Positions 33,412 through 41,249 of a stretch of DNA of 54,434 bases are shown in pieces. The stretch is from Clostridiales bacterium (GTDB lineage: Bacteria; Bacillota; Clostridia; Christensenellales; Aristaeellaceae). The stretch's first letter is position 1; every line of letters starts with the position of its first letter. The position numbers and the translations under genes were made by a program. The notes under the pieces are model-generated. The model did no database searches. It had not been told where the DNA came from and was given only the letters and a program-made list of their open reading frames with translations. The stretch spans positions 1 through 54,434 of the forward strand of contig SVGQ01000005.1 in the NCBI GenBank assembly GCA_015056245.1, written 5' to 3'.

Positions 33412-34836
33412 CTAGCCATGCATTGCTCTGAGCAGACTGCCGTCAGAATCACCGCCGTATTCCCAGCACATCAGGCCCATCAGACCATTTTCGTGTACAT
33501 AGCTACGTTTGCATGCAATGGAGTCTGCTGAGTCGAAAGTAACAAAACGGCTATTACCAACGGCATACGCTGCTTTGGCCTGCTGGTCGAAATGCAAAGT
33601 GAACTGGTCATTTTGAACCAACTGATAATAATGCATGGTCTCATTTCCATTGCTTGGAGAGGCGGAGAACAGGGGAGCATCTGCGTTCTCCACGGCAAAA
33701 ACGCGACCATACATGGCGCAACCGATCATGATCTTATGTGGGGGGATTCCAGCCTGTATATAGTGTTTTGCGGCTGTATCGGCACACACGGGATAATCTG
33801 GATGGCTTGCGTACAGCGCGGTATGGTGAGCACAAACGCCGGGGGTATACATATCATAGGTCATCAGATTGACCTGATCCACCAGTTGTCCGATTTCTGC
33901 GCAGTCGATATGGTCAACCAATGAGGGCGAAGCGCCAAGGGCACATGCCAGCAGGCGGCGTTTTCCATCCTGCTGTGTCAGGGCATCCAAGCCATGACGC
34001 AGTTCAGTCATCAGCAACGTGAAGTTTTCCCGGTCATCTGGAGAGGAGACGATACCAGCGGCATCGGAACCGGGATACTCCCAGTCAATGTCCACTCCCA
34101 GAAAGCCATAATCCTGCATCAATTGAAGCGTGCTTTCCACAAACAGCTGCCGGCCTGCATTGCTGGCAGCCGCCTGCGAAAAACCATCCGCTCCCCAGCC
34201 GCCGATGGAAATCACCGGCAGAATGTGCGGATGCTTTTGGATATAAGCCTGATAGGCAGCAATGCTTTGCCAATGACTGCCGGAGACGGCACCATCTTTC
34301 AGAAGAGCAAAGGAAAAGTTCAGCTGATCCAGCATGGGTGCGTCCTGATCGCGAAAAATTACGTTCTGTCTGTCCATTACATAGGCTGCGGTTCTGTGTT
34401 GCATTCTTTTCTCCCCGTTCCATGCTTTTGCTAACAAATGGGGTTGGATATCTGGATAAGTCCATTCACTGGGCAGTTCTTTCAGCAAAATGGTTTGTGC
34501 AATTTCGCTGCTTTCGGGAATTTCCCCGAGGACTTGCACTTCTGCCCGATACAGCATCCCGAAGGAGTCGGCATACGATCCGCCATCGTGGAATCGGCGC
34601 ACCCCATAGGGCCCAATTTCAGTCAGGTGATATTTCTCCGCGCCGGTTTCCTCCCAGAGTTCACGCCGGGCCGCTTGTTCGGGCGTTTCGCCAGCTTCAC
34701 GATGCCCACCGGGACATTCCAGCGTCATTCGCTCACGGTGGCGGACAAAGAGCCACTGGTCATTCATCCGCGTTACGATAACGGAATACTGGATCTGTTC
34801 GTTGGGCACATGCTTGGGAAAAAAGACTTGGATCAT
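33412..34836 (-). CDS. NUDIX hydrolase fused to a GH18 (chitinase-like) domain
   Basis: A single frame of 474 residues joins two enzymes. Residues 1-144 are a NUDIX hydrolase with the full box pattern G-x5-E-x7-REUxEExGU (GGHREAGETPEQAARRELWE). Residues 145-474 are a GH18 domain with SIGGWGADGF and the catalytic FLGVDIDWEYPG motif, where the Glu is the acid. Each part has normal full length, and there is no signal peptide. The join holds a possible second start: ATG at 34402-34404, 6 bp after GGGGAG on the minus strand. So the GH18 part may also be made alone. ATG 34836 is chosen because AAGGAAGGGA is suitably spaced; ATG 34845 is too close. It overlaps or abuts yraN and belongs to the glyA operon. 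Confidence 0.85.
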   Translation of the reverse strand: MIQVFFPKHVPNEQIQYSVIVTRMNDQWLFVRHRERMTLECPGGHREAGETPEQAARRELWEETGAEKYHLTEIGPYGVRRFHDGGSYADSFGMLYRAEVQVLGEIPESSEIAQTILLKELPSEWTYPDIQPHLLAKAWNGEKRMQHRTAAYVMDRQNVIFRDQDAPMLDQLNFSFALLKDGAVSGSHWQSIAAYQAYIQKHPHILPVISIGGWGADGFSQAAASNAGRQLFVESTLQLMQDYGFLGVDIDWEYPGSDAAGIVSSPDDRENFTLLMTELRHGLDALTQQDGKRRLLACALGASPSLVDHIDCAEIGQLVDQVNLMTYDMYTPGVCAHHTALYASHPDYPVCADTAAKHYIQAGIPPHKIMIGCAMYGRVFAVENADAPLFSASPSNGNETMHYYQLVQNDQFTLHFDQQAKAAYAVGNSRFVTFDSADSIACKRSYVHENGLMGLMCWEYGGDSDGSLLRAMHG

Positions 34837-34838
34837 GA

Positions 34839-35204
34839 TCACCATTCCCTTCCTTCAAAAGCATTGGGGATATGAAGAATGCCGTCACGAGCGATCAGCA
34901 GGGCATCAAATCGGACCGATGCATCAGTTGGATATTCTCCCAGATAGCAGCGGGTTGTCAGGCAGATGCGCCTCTGTTTGTCTGGCGTAATAGCATAGGC
35001 ACATTCGGCAAGACTGGCCCTCTCGCGGGTCTTCACCTCCACCATTGCCAAAACATCTCCGTCCTGCATCACCAGATCGATCTCTCCATATGGAGAATGG
35101 TACCGCTTGATCAGCAGTACCATTCCCTTGGATTCCAGATATTTGCAGGCTGCATCTTCACCAAGTACGCCCTTGGCGTAAGCAGTCAGCCGGTTGTCAG
35201 TCAT
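34839..35204 (-). CDS. yraN: UPF0102 family protein YraN (nuclease-fold)
   Basis: Protein of 121 residues. It has the family layout: [17 protein letters not shown] at the start, the restriction-endonuclease-like core [22 protein letters not shown] (an E-x-D...E-x-K pattern), and [15 protein letters not shown]. The PD-(D/E)XK-like residues suggest a nuclease, but no activity is established for most members. Its ATG lies within the glyA stop region (ATGACTGA overlap, 8 bp), so it is probably translationally coupled to glyA. Confidence 0.92.
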   Translation of the reverse strand: MTDNRLTAYAKGVLGEDAACKYLESKGMVLLIKRYHSPYGEIDLVMQDGDVLAMVEVKTRERASLAECAYAITPDKQRRICLTTRCYLGEYPTDASVRFDALLIARDGILHIPNAFEGREW

Positions 35205-36447
35205 TGGGATAGTTCTCGTAGAGGGGGAAGTTCTTCATCATTTCCACGACTTCGGCCTTCACAGCGGGGCAGGCTTCTTCGCCGCCCTCGATGACACGGC
35301 GGAAGAAATCAGCGATCTTTTCCATATCGCTCTCCACCATGCCACGGGTGGTAACAGCAGGAGTACCCACGCGCACGCCGCTGGTGACGAAGGGGCTCAG
35401 GGTTTCGCCAGGGATGGTGTTCTTGTTGACGGTGATGTTGCACAGACCCAACAGGCCTTCCAGTTCCTTGCCGGTGCGACCGGTCTTGGTCAGATCCAGC
35501 AGGATCAGGTGGTTATCGGTACCGCCGGACACCATTTCGATGTTCTGAGCGCGGAAGGCGTTCTCCAGCGCCTTGGCGTTCTTGACGATCTGCTCCTGGT
35601 AAGCCTTGAACTCGGGAGTGAGGGCTTCTTTGAAGCAAACGGCCTTGGCAGCGATCACATGCATGAGGGGGCCGCCCTGAGTGCCGGGGAAAATGGCCTT
35701 ATCAATGGCTTTGGCATATTGTTCCTTGCACAGGATCATACCGCCACGGGGGCCGCGCAGGGTCTTGTGGGTGGTGGTGGTAACGAAATCAGCATAGGGG
35801 ACGGGATTCTGGTGGCAGCCAGCAGCAACCAGACCGGCGATGTGAGCCATATCCACCATCAGCATAGCGCCGACGCTGTCAGCGATCTCGCGAAGCTTAG
35901 CAAAGTCGATAGCGCGGGGATAGGCGGAAGCACCGGCAACGATCAGCTTGGGCTGATGTTCCTTGGCAAGGCTGGCAACCACTTCGTAATCGATCACGCC
36001 AGTCTTCTCATCCACGCCATAGGGCACGAAGTTGAAGTACTTACCGCTGATGTTGACGGGGCTGCCGTGGGTCAGGTGACCGCCGTGGGACAGGTTCATG
36101 CCCAGTACGGTGTCGCCGGGGTTCAGCATGGCGAAATAGACGGCAGTGTTGGCCTGAGCGCCGCTATGAGGCTGAACGTTGGCATGCTCGGCACCGAAGA
36201 GCTGCTTGGCGCGCTCACGGGCCAGGTCTTCAACCACGTCCACGTACTGGCAGCCGCCGTAATAGCGCTTGCCCGGGTAGCCTTCGGCATACTTGTTGGT
36301 GAGCGGAGAACCCATGGCCTCCATCACAGCGGGGGTGACAAAGTTCTCAGAAGCGATCAGTTCGATATGCTGACGCTGACGCTCCACCTCGTCCGTCATT
36401 GCCCGGAAGAGCTCCGGATCCTGCTCCAGTACGTGGCGATAATTCAT
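35197..36447 (-). CDS. glyA: Serine hydroxymethyltransferase
   Basis: PLP enzyme converting serine and tetrahydrofolate to glycine and methylene-tetrahydrofolate, the main one-carbon source. The 416-residue protein shows [20 protein letters not shown], the [15 protein letters not shown] motif, the PLP-lysine segment [16 protein letters not shown] near residue 226, and [22 protein letters not shown] precedes the ATG. It is followed by overlapping yraN and then the NUDIX-GH18 gene. The SRP RNA gene lies 35 bp upstream on the same strand. Confidence 0.97.
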   Translation of the reverse strand: MNYRHVLEQDPELFRAMTDEVERQRQHIELIASENFVTPAVMEAMGSPLTNKYAEGYPGKRYYGGCQYVDVVEDLARERAKQLFGAEHANVQPHSGAQANTAVYFAMLNPGDTVLGMNLSHGGHLTHGSPVNISGKYFNFVPYGVDEKTGVIDYEVVASLAKEHQPKLIVAGASAYPRAIDFAKLREIADSVGAMLMVDMAHIAGLVAAGCHQNPVPYADFVTTTTHKTLRGPRGGMILCKEQYAKAIDKAIFPGTQGGPLMHVIAAKAVCFKEALTPEFKAYQEQIVKNAKALENAFRAQNIEMVSGGTDNHLILLDLTKTGRTGKELEGLLGLCNITVNKNTIPGETLSPFVTSGVRVGTPAVTTRGMVESDMEKIADFFRRVIEGGEEACPAVKAEVVEMMKNFPLYENYPND

Positions 36448-36482
36448 GAAAACATCCTCCTACAGTCGGTATTTTTGGAAAA

Positions 36483-36609
36483 ACCGTGTACGTTCGGGCT
36501 GAGCAACCCCGCAGCACATCCCAACCACGCTTACTGCTGCTTCCTTCCGGACCTGACAGGGTTCACGCATTGAAATCGCACAGGACTCAACCGTCATCAC
36601 GCACACGGC
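36483..36609 (-). ncRNA. ffs: Signal recognition particle RNA (small bacterial type)
   Basis: On the minus strand the conserved SRP domain IV sequence CAGGTCCGGAAGGAAGCAGC is present, with flanking arms. The 5' GCCGTGTGCG and 3' CGTACACGGT ends pair, closing a hairpin of about 127 nt, and a TTTTT run follows. This is the length of a short SRP RNA (E. coli 4.5S-like) without the Alu domain seen in Bacillus. It binds Ffh and directs membrane proteins to the translocon. Confidence 0.95.
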
Positions 36610-36615
36610 TTATTC

Positions 36616-36644
36616 ATTGTACAGGATGATGGGAAAAAAGGCAA
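36616..36644 (-). promoter_or_regulatory. SigA promoter of the SRP RNA
   Basis: On the minus strand TTGCCT (36639-36644) and TACAAT (36616-36621) with 17 bp between, 7 bp before the predicted RNA 5' end. It could also drive glyA by read-through. Confidence 0.75.
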
Positions 36645-36696
36645 GGGAAAATGCAAAACCGAACAAAAAATGCAGAAAAAAACCCGAAAAAACGGC

Positions 36697-37371
36697 TCAT
36701 TTTGCAGTTTCGATACCGCATACTGTCAGCACGCTGTCGCGAACGGTAAAACGAATGTCGTATTCGGCATAAGCAAAGCCATATACTCTGTCAGGATCGT
36801 TCTGATATGCGGGGCGTGGATCCTGACGCAAAACGCCAATCAACCCTTCGCGCAAGTCCTCCGGTATTACTTTGAGCCACTCATCAGGAAAAACAACTTC
36901 CACATGGTCGTTTTCATGTTCGGCAGCGAAGCCGCCCTTTGCCTCAGGAATGCTGTCCACATAAGGCAAATAGGGCTTGATATCATAAATTGGAGTTCCG
37001 TCCATCATGTCGGCACCGCTGATATGAAGAACCGTACCATGATGGGCAGTCTGTTCAATTCCCTCCAGCTTCACACAGCTAAGGCCAATGGCGTTGGGCC
37101 GGAAAGGAGAACGGGTGGCAAAAACGCCTATACGTACATTGCCGCCAAGACGGGGCGGACGAACCGTTGGAGACCATTCCTCACGCTGTGCTTTGTGGAA
37201 CTGCCAGATGAGCCATAAGTGCGAATAGCCGTCCAAACCGCGCAAGGCATCCGGGTTACGGTATTCAGGCTCGAAAATGATGGTGGAGTGAAGTTCCTTC
37301 ACCAATCCGCTTTGCCTTGGCAGGCCGAATTTGGTAGAAAAGGCATTATGGATGCGGGCGATAATCTTCAT
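36697..37371 (-). CDS. trmO: tRNA (adenine(37)-N6)-methyltransferase, TrmO/TsaA family
   Basis: Protein of 224 residues of the TsaA/YaeB family. The N-terminal fold has LPRQSGLVKELHSTIIFEPEYRNPDALRGLDGYSHLWLIW; GVFATRSPFRPNAIGLSCVKLEG is the signature, and SGADMMDGTPIYDIKPYLPY is the SAM-binding region. TrmO methylates the t6A37 of tRNA-Thr. A C-terminal part of about 60 residues is also present. It is transcribed alone, divergent from the cyclophilin pair, with its own promoter. Confidence 0.92.
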   Translation of the reverse strand: MKIIARIHNAFSTKFGLPRQSGLVKELHSTIIFEPEYRNPDALRGLDGYSHLWLIWQFHKAQREEWSPTVRPPRLGGNVRIGVFATRSPFRPNAIGLSCVKLEGIEQTAHHGTVLHISGADMMDGTPIYDIKPYLPYVDSIPEAKGGFAAEHENDHVEVVFPDEWLKVIPEDLREGLIGVLRQDPRPAYQNDPDRVYGFAYAEYDIRFTVRDSVLTVCGIETAK

Positions 37372-37400
37372 CGTGTTACTCCTTCTTGGGAATCCCTTTC

Positions 37401-37429
37401 ATCATACTGTATCTCAGCCTGACATGCAA
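37401..37429 (-). promoter_or_regulatory. SigA-type promoter of the TrmO gene
   Basis: On the minus strand TTGCAT (37424-37429) and TATGAT (37401-37406) with 17-bp spacing, 30 bp before the ATG. Confidence 0.65.
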
Positions 37430-37461
37430 GCAGATTATGCTTGCCAAAGAGCCGAAAACCC

Positions 37462-37490
37462 TTGCAATCAAACAAAAAAACGGCTATAAT
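37462..37490 (+). promoter_or_regulatory. SigA-type promoter of the cyclophilin pair
   Basis: TTGCAA at 37462-37467 and TATAAT at 37485-37490 with 17-bp spacing, 40 bp before the TTG start of the first cyclophilin-like gene. Confidence 0.75.
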
Positions 37491-37529
37491 ATATAAGATG
37501 AAAGCAAACTGGGGAAGGGGGAGGCAGGC

Positions 37530-38144
37530 TTGTCCCGAAAGGCGGCAAAGATAACAGAAGAACTGCCTGTTTTTGAGATCCTTTTCGAAAACAGCTTCCG
37601 CTTGAGCGGCGAACTGTATCCCGGCCTTGCTCCTAATGCTGTTGGTAATTTTATCTATTTGGCGAACAGCGGTTTCTATGACGGCGCTGCCATCACGCTG
37701 GTGGCACCAGGTGGGATTATTCTGATGGATCATCCTGAAAAAACCGTCCCTTATTGTATCGAAGCTGAATGCGAGCTGAACGGCTGTGATTACAATGTGG
37801 GCCATGTATGCACAGGCAGCGTATGCTTCTTTCATTCCACCCACTATAATTCCGGCAAATCTGGCTTTTTCATCGTGCTGAACGACGATTCCCGTACTGT
37901 GCGGATGGTGGAAGGCGCTTATGCGCTCTTCGGGCAATTGCTGGAAGGCCTTCAACTGGCAGACATGCTTTCCCGCACAGGATCTGACGATAATGGTCAA
38001 CCGCATGTGCTCCATCGCATCAAGAGGATCCGGGTGGAAACCGGCGGACGGGAATTCCCGTTTGAAACCTGTCCGGAGCCGGAGGATACGATTGACAGGG
38101 TGATCCTGAACCAAGACGACTCAGACCTCTTTTTAGGAGACTGA
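37530..38144 (+). CDS. Degenerate cyclophilin-like protein
   Basis: Protein of 204 residues that aligns with the next gene over its length: RLSGELYPGLAPNAVGNFIYLANSGFYDGA matches the cyclophilin start. The catalytic FHRxIPGFMIQGG block is replaced by ITLVAPGGIILMDH, and the SQFFI segment by GKSGFFIVLN. The conserved Arg, Phe and Gln are missing, so prolyl isomerase activity is unlikely. It carries extra Cys and acidic residues and a C-terminal tail (DDSDLFLGD). The start is TTG at 37530, 6 bp after GGGAGG. Probably a duplicated copy with a binding role. Confidence 0.85.
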   Translation: MSRKAAKITEELPVFEILFENSFRLSGELYPGLAPNAVGNFIYLANSGFYDGAAITLVAPGGIILMDHPEKTVPYCIEAECELNGCDYNVGHVCTGSVCFFHSTHYNSGKSGFFIVLNDDSRTVRMVEGAYALFGQLLEGLQLADMLSRTGSDDNGQPHVLHRIKRIRVETGGREFPFETCPEPEDTIDRVILNQDDSDLFLGD

Positions 38145-38176
38145 AATATTACTTTTGTTGGAAAGAAGGGTGTTTT

Positions 38177-38689
38177 ATGGCGAATCCTACCTTTACCATC
38201 ACCATGGAAAATGGCGGCGTGATGCAGGGCGAACTGTATCCTGAAATCGCTCCCCAGAGTGTCGGCAATTTCATTTCTCTGGCAAACAGCGGCTTCTACG
38301 ATGGCCTCATCTTTCACCGCTGCATCCCCGGCTTTATGATTCAGGGCGGCTGCCCCGATGGCACTGGTATGGGCGGTCCGGGCTACCGTATCAAGGGCGA
38401 ATTTGCCAATAACGGCATTGCGAATCCTCTCAAGCATACCCCCGGCGTGCTGAGCATGGCCCGCAGCATGATGCGCGACAGCGCTGGATCCCAGTTCTTC
38501 ATCATGACCAGCACCAGCCCCCATCTGGATGGCGAGTATGCTGCCTTTGGCAAGGTGCTCACCGGTTATGAAGTGGCTGAGGGCATCGTGGCGCAGCGCA
38601 CCATGCGCGACCGTCCTATCGTGCCTCAAGTGATTGCTTCCATCCGTGTGGAAACCAACGGTGTGGAGTATCCTTTCAACAAGCTGTAA
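38177..38689 (+). CDS. Peptidyl-prolyl cis-trans isomerase, cyclophilin type
   Basis: Cytoplasmic cyclophilin of 170 residues. The intact active-site block is FHRCIPGFMIQGG, followed by GMGGPGYRIKGEF, the MARSMMRDSAGSQFFIMT segment (with the Gln, Phe and Met lining the site) and HLDGEYAAFGKV. It catalyses proline isomerisation in protein folding. It lies 32 bp after the degenerate copy and shares its promoter, and a terminator follows. Confidence 0.95.
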   Translation: MANPTFTITMENGGVMQGELYPEIAPQSVGNFISLANSGFYDGLIFHRCIPGFMIQGGCPDGTGMGGPGYRIKGEFANNGIANPLKHTPGVLSMARSMMRDSAGSQFFIMTSTSPHLDGEYAAFGKVLTGYEVAEGIVAQRTMRDRPIVPQVIASIRVETNGVEYPFNKL

Positions 38690-38734
38690 GCGGAATATTC
38701 TGCTTTCAGCGTTCAGTGGACGTATGAAGCAGAG

Positions 38735-38777
38735 AAGCGGCGGCGCGGAGGCTTTGGGTCTCCCGCCCCGCTTTTTT
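38735..38777 (+). terminator. GC-rich hairpin with T run after the cyclophilin
   Basis: AAGCGGCGGCGCGGAG pairs, with a bulge, with CTCCCGCCCCGCTT, and a run of six T follows. It lies between the cyclophilin and U32 genes. Confidence 0.7.
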
Positions 38778-38796
38778 GGAAAGTGAGCGATCTTGC

Positions 38797-41223
38797 ATGT
38801 CACATGTCATTTTACCTGAATTGCTTTGCCCTGCCGGTGATATGGCTGCATTGAAAGCAGCGGTTGACTGCGGAGCGGATGCAGTTTATCTGGGGTACAA
38901 AGCTTTTGGCGCTCGGGCCTCCGCTGTGAATTTTGATGCGGATACCCTTAGCGAAGCAGTTGCTTATGCCCATTTATACCATACGCGGATCCATGTGACG
39001 GTGAATACGCTTATTAAAGAAAATGAGTTTTCTGCTGTTCGTGAAGCGCTTGCCTCCATCCGGGATTGTGGCGCGGATGCCGTGATCGTACAGGATCTGG
39101 GTGTGGCTTCCATCGTACGGGACGAGTTTCCTGAACTGGCACTGCATGCCAGCACGCAAATGGGGCTTTCCAATGCATCGGATGCCGCTTTTGCCCGCGA
39201 TTTTGGCTTTACCCGGGCTGTTCTGGCTCGTGAATGCACGCTGGACGATATCAAAAAGGTGGTTGCCACCGGCATCGAAACAGAAGTGTTCGCCCATGGT
39301 GCCCTGTGTTCAGGTGTCAGCGGCCGCTGCCTGATGAGTTCTATGGCGGGCGGTCGAAGCGGTAACCGCGGACGTTGTGCGCAGCCCTGCCGTTTGCAGT
39401 TGCAAATGGGCGAGCATAAAGGTGCGCTTCTTTCATTGCGTGATTTGTGTACATATGAATACCTGCCTCAATTTGTGGATGCCGGTGTTCGTTCTCTCAA
39501 AGTGGAAGGCCGCCTGAAGAGCCCAGAATATGTGGCAGTGGTAACCAGTGTGTATCGTAAAGCGCTGGATCAGATCGCTGCCGGTCGGTTCGATCCCGAA
39601 AGCCCGACCCCCATGAAAGCTTTGTTGCAGATTTTTAATCGCGGCGGTTTTACACGGGGACATGCTTTTGGTGCTGAGGATGCTGATTTGTGCGCGTCAA
39701 AGCGCGTCAGCCACGAAGGAATTCCGGTCGGAACAATTACTGCCTGTAAAGGCCAGTTGGCTATCCTGCGCCTGACGGAGGACTTGCACGATGGAGACAG
39801 CCTGCAGCTTCGCGGCTGGCAGGACAGTGATATGCGCTACTCCGGACATGATCAGCCAGCGGGAAGCGAAGCCACGCTGCGATTGCGTCCTGGGCTGACT
39901 GTTAAGCCGGGTACAGCTGTTGCCAGACTCTCCGATGCTGTGCAACTGGAACAAGCGCGCGCGCACAAACCGATACCCATTCCTGTTACCATGCGTGCTG
40001 CATTTCACGTGAATGAACCTATGCGGCTGACGATTTCAGACGGCAGCAGCACGGCAACGGTAGAAGGCGAAATCGTGCAGGCGGCGCAGAAACGCTCAGC
40101 AACTTCGGAAGATGTGGTCAAACAGCTGGAAAAGCTGGGGGAAAGCCCATTTGCAATCGAGCAGGGAGCGGATATCCTTGTAACGGTCGATGATGGTTTG
40201 TTTTTACCCGTAAGCAGTCTCAATGAGCTTCGGCGCAAAGCCGTAGAGGCATTGATAGAGAAACGGATGGCTGATTTTGACCGGCAAGGCCGTCTGGAGA
40301 CCAAAAAACTGAGAGATCAATACGGCCAGCACAAAACATTGGGGGCAGTTACGCCCCATGAGAAGCTGTGGTCTGCCGCCCTGCCCGATCAAGCTCTTGC
40401 GGTTGTCTTTTCCGATCCTGTTATGGCACAGTCTCTTCGGGACAATGGTGCGGATGTGCTCATTTACGAACCTCTTGATCTGCGTCCGGAATCGCTCACG
40501 AGCCAGCTTTCTTTACTTCCAGATGGTTGCATGGTACAACTGCCGCCGCAAATAAGCCAGTCAGCTTTGCAAGCGGCGATGGACTGTATCGCAGAACAGC
40601 CAAATCGAGTGACAGGAATCGTGGCGGGCTGCGTGGGACAGATCGCCCCTGCCAGTCAGCTTCTTCCCGTCTGGGCTGGTCCGGGAATCCCAGTCAGCAA
40701 TAAGCGGTCTTTGGAAACCATATGCGACTGGCCTGTAGAGGGATATCATCTCTGGCCTGAGTGGAGCGCTGAAGAACAAAAACAGCTGCTTCCACAGAAA
40801 AAAACAGCATGGCTCAAAGTATATGGCAGGGAAATCCTGATGCTGCTGAATCATTGCCCTGAACGTGCAGCAAAAGGTTTGCTCTCTGGTCGCGAAAAAT
40901 GCCGCCTGTGCTATGAAAATGGCATGGCATGCGGTATGACTGATCCATCACTTACAGATCAGAAGGGCTACCGTTTTCCACTGCAACGCACCATTTTCCC
41001 CGAAGGATGCCAGCTGCGGGTACTTGGTGCTCTGCCTACAGATCTTCGTCAGTATGATGAGGAACGCAGACTGCTTGGCGCAGGAATGCTACTGCATTTT
41101 ACCACAGAAAGCCCACAACAACAGAATGCCATCACCAGACAGTTTGCTGCTATCCGTGATGGCGAAGCCCCGCAAAAGCCATCTGGCACCACTTCAGGCC
41201 ATTGGCGGCGCGGGATTGAATAA
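38797..41223 (+). CDS. U32 family peptidase (RlhA-like), two-domain form
   Basis: Protein of 808 residues. The N-terminal U32 domain has LPELLCPAGDMAALKAAVDCGADAVYLG, the ALHASTQMGLSN segment, and EVFAHGALCSGVSGRCLMSS with Cys ligands (GNRGRCAQPCR), typical of an iron-sulfur cluster. It is followed by a SLKVEGRLKSPEYVA segment and a long C-terminal DUF3656-type region. Family members include RlhA, which hydroxylates C2501 of 23S rRNA, so a role in RNA hydroxylation is more likely than collagenase activity. The start at 38797 is chosen over the TTG at 38776, which lies in the terminator tail. Confidence 0.9.
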   Translation: MSHVILPELLCPAGDMAALKAAVDCGADAVYLGYKAFGARASAVNFDADTLSEAVAYAHLYHTRIHVTVNTLIKENEFSAVREALASIRDCGADAVIVQDLGVASIVRDEFPELALHASTQMGLSNASDAAFARDFGFTRAVLARECTLDDIKKVVATGIETEVFAHGALCSGVSGRCLMSSMAGGRSGNRGRCAQPCRLQLQMGEHKGALLSLRDLCTYEYLPQFVDAGVRSLKVEGRLKSPEYVAVVTSVYRKALDQIAAGRFDPESPTPMKALLQIFNRGGFTRGHAFGAEDADLCASKRVSHEGIPVGTITACKGQLAILRLTEDLHDGDSLQLRGWQDSDMRYSGHDQPAGSEATLRLRPGLTVKPGTAVARLSDAVQLEQARAHKPIPIPVTMRAAFHVNEPMRLTISDGSSTATVEGEIVQAAQKRSATSEDVVKQLEKLGESPFAIEQGADILVTVDDGLFLPVSSLNELRRKAVEALIEKRMADFDRQGRLETKKLRDQYGQHKTLGAVTPHEKLWSAALPDQALAVVFSDPVMAQSLRDNGADVLIYEPLDLRPESLTSQLSLLPDGCMVQLPPQISQSALQAAMDCIAEQPNRVTGIVAGCVGQIAPASQLLPVWAGPGIPVSNKRSLETICDWPVEGYHLWPEWSAEEQKQLLPQKKTAWLKVYGREILMLLNHCPERAAKGLLSGREKCRLCYENGMACGMTDPSLTDQKGYRFPLQRTIFPEGCQLRVLGALPTDLRQYDEERRLLGAGMLLHFTTESPQQQNAITRQFAAIRDGEAPQKPSGTTSGHWRRGIE

Positions 41224-41249
41224 CCTTTTTTCCGAAAGGAGGTTCCATT

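Noticed and set aside
36448..36696. Considered a glycine riboswitch upstream of glyA
   Set aside because: The sequence has the SRP RNA core CAGGTCCGGAAGGAAGCAGC and no glycine aptamer features.
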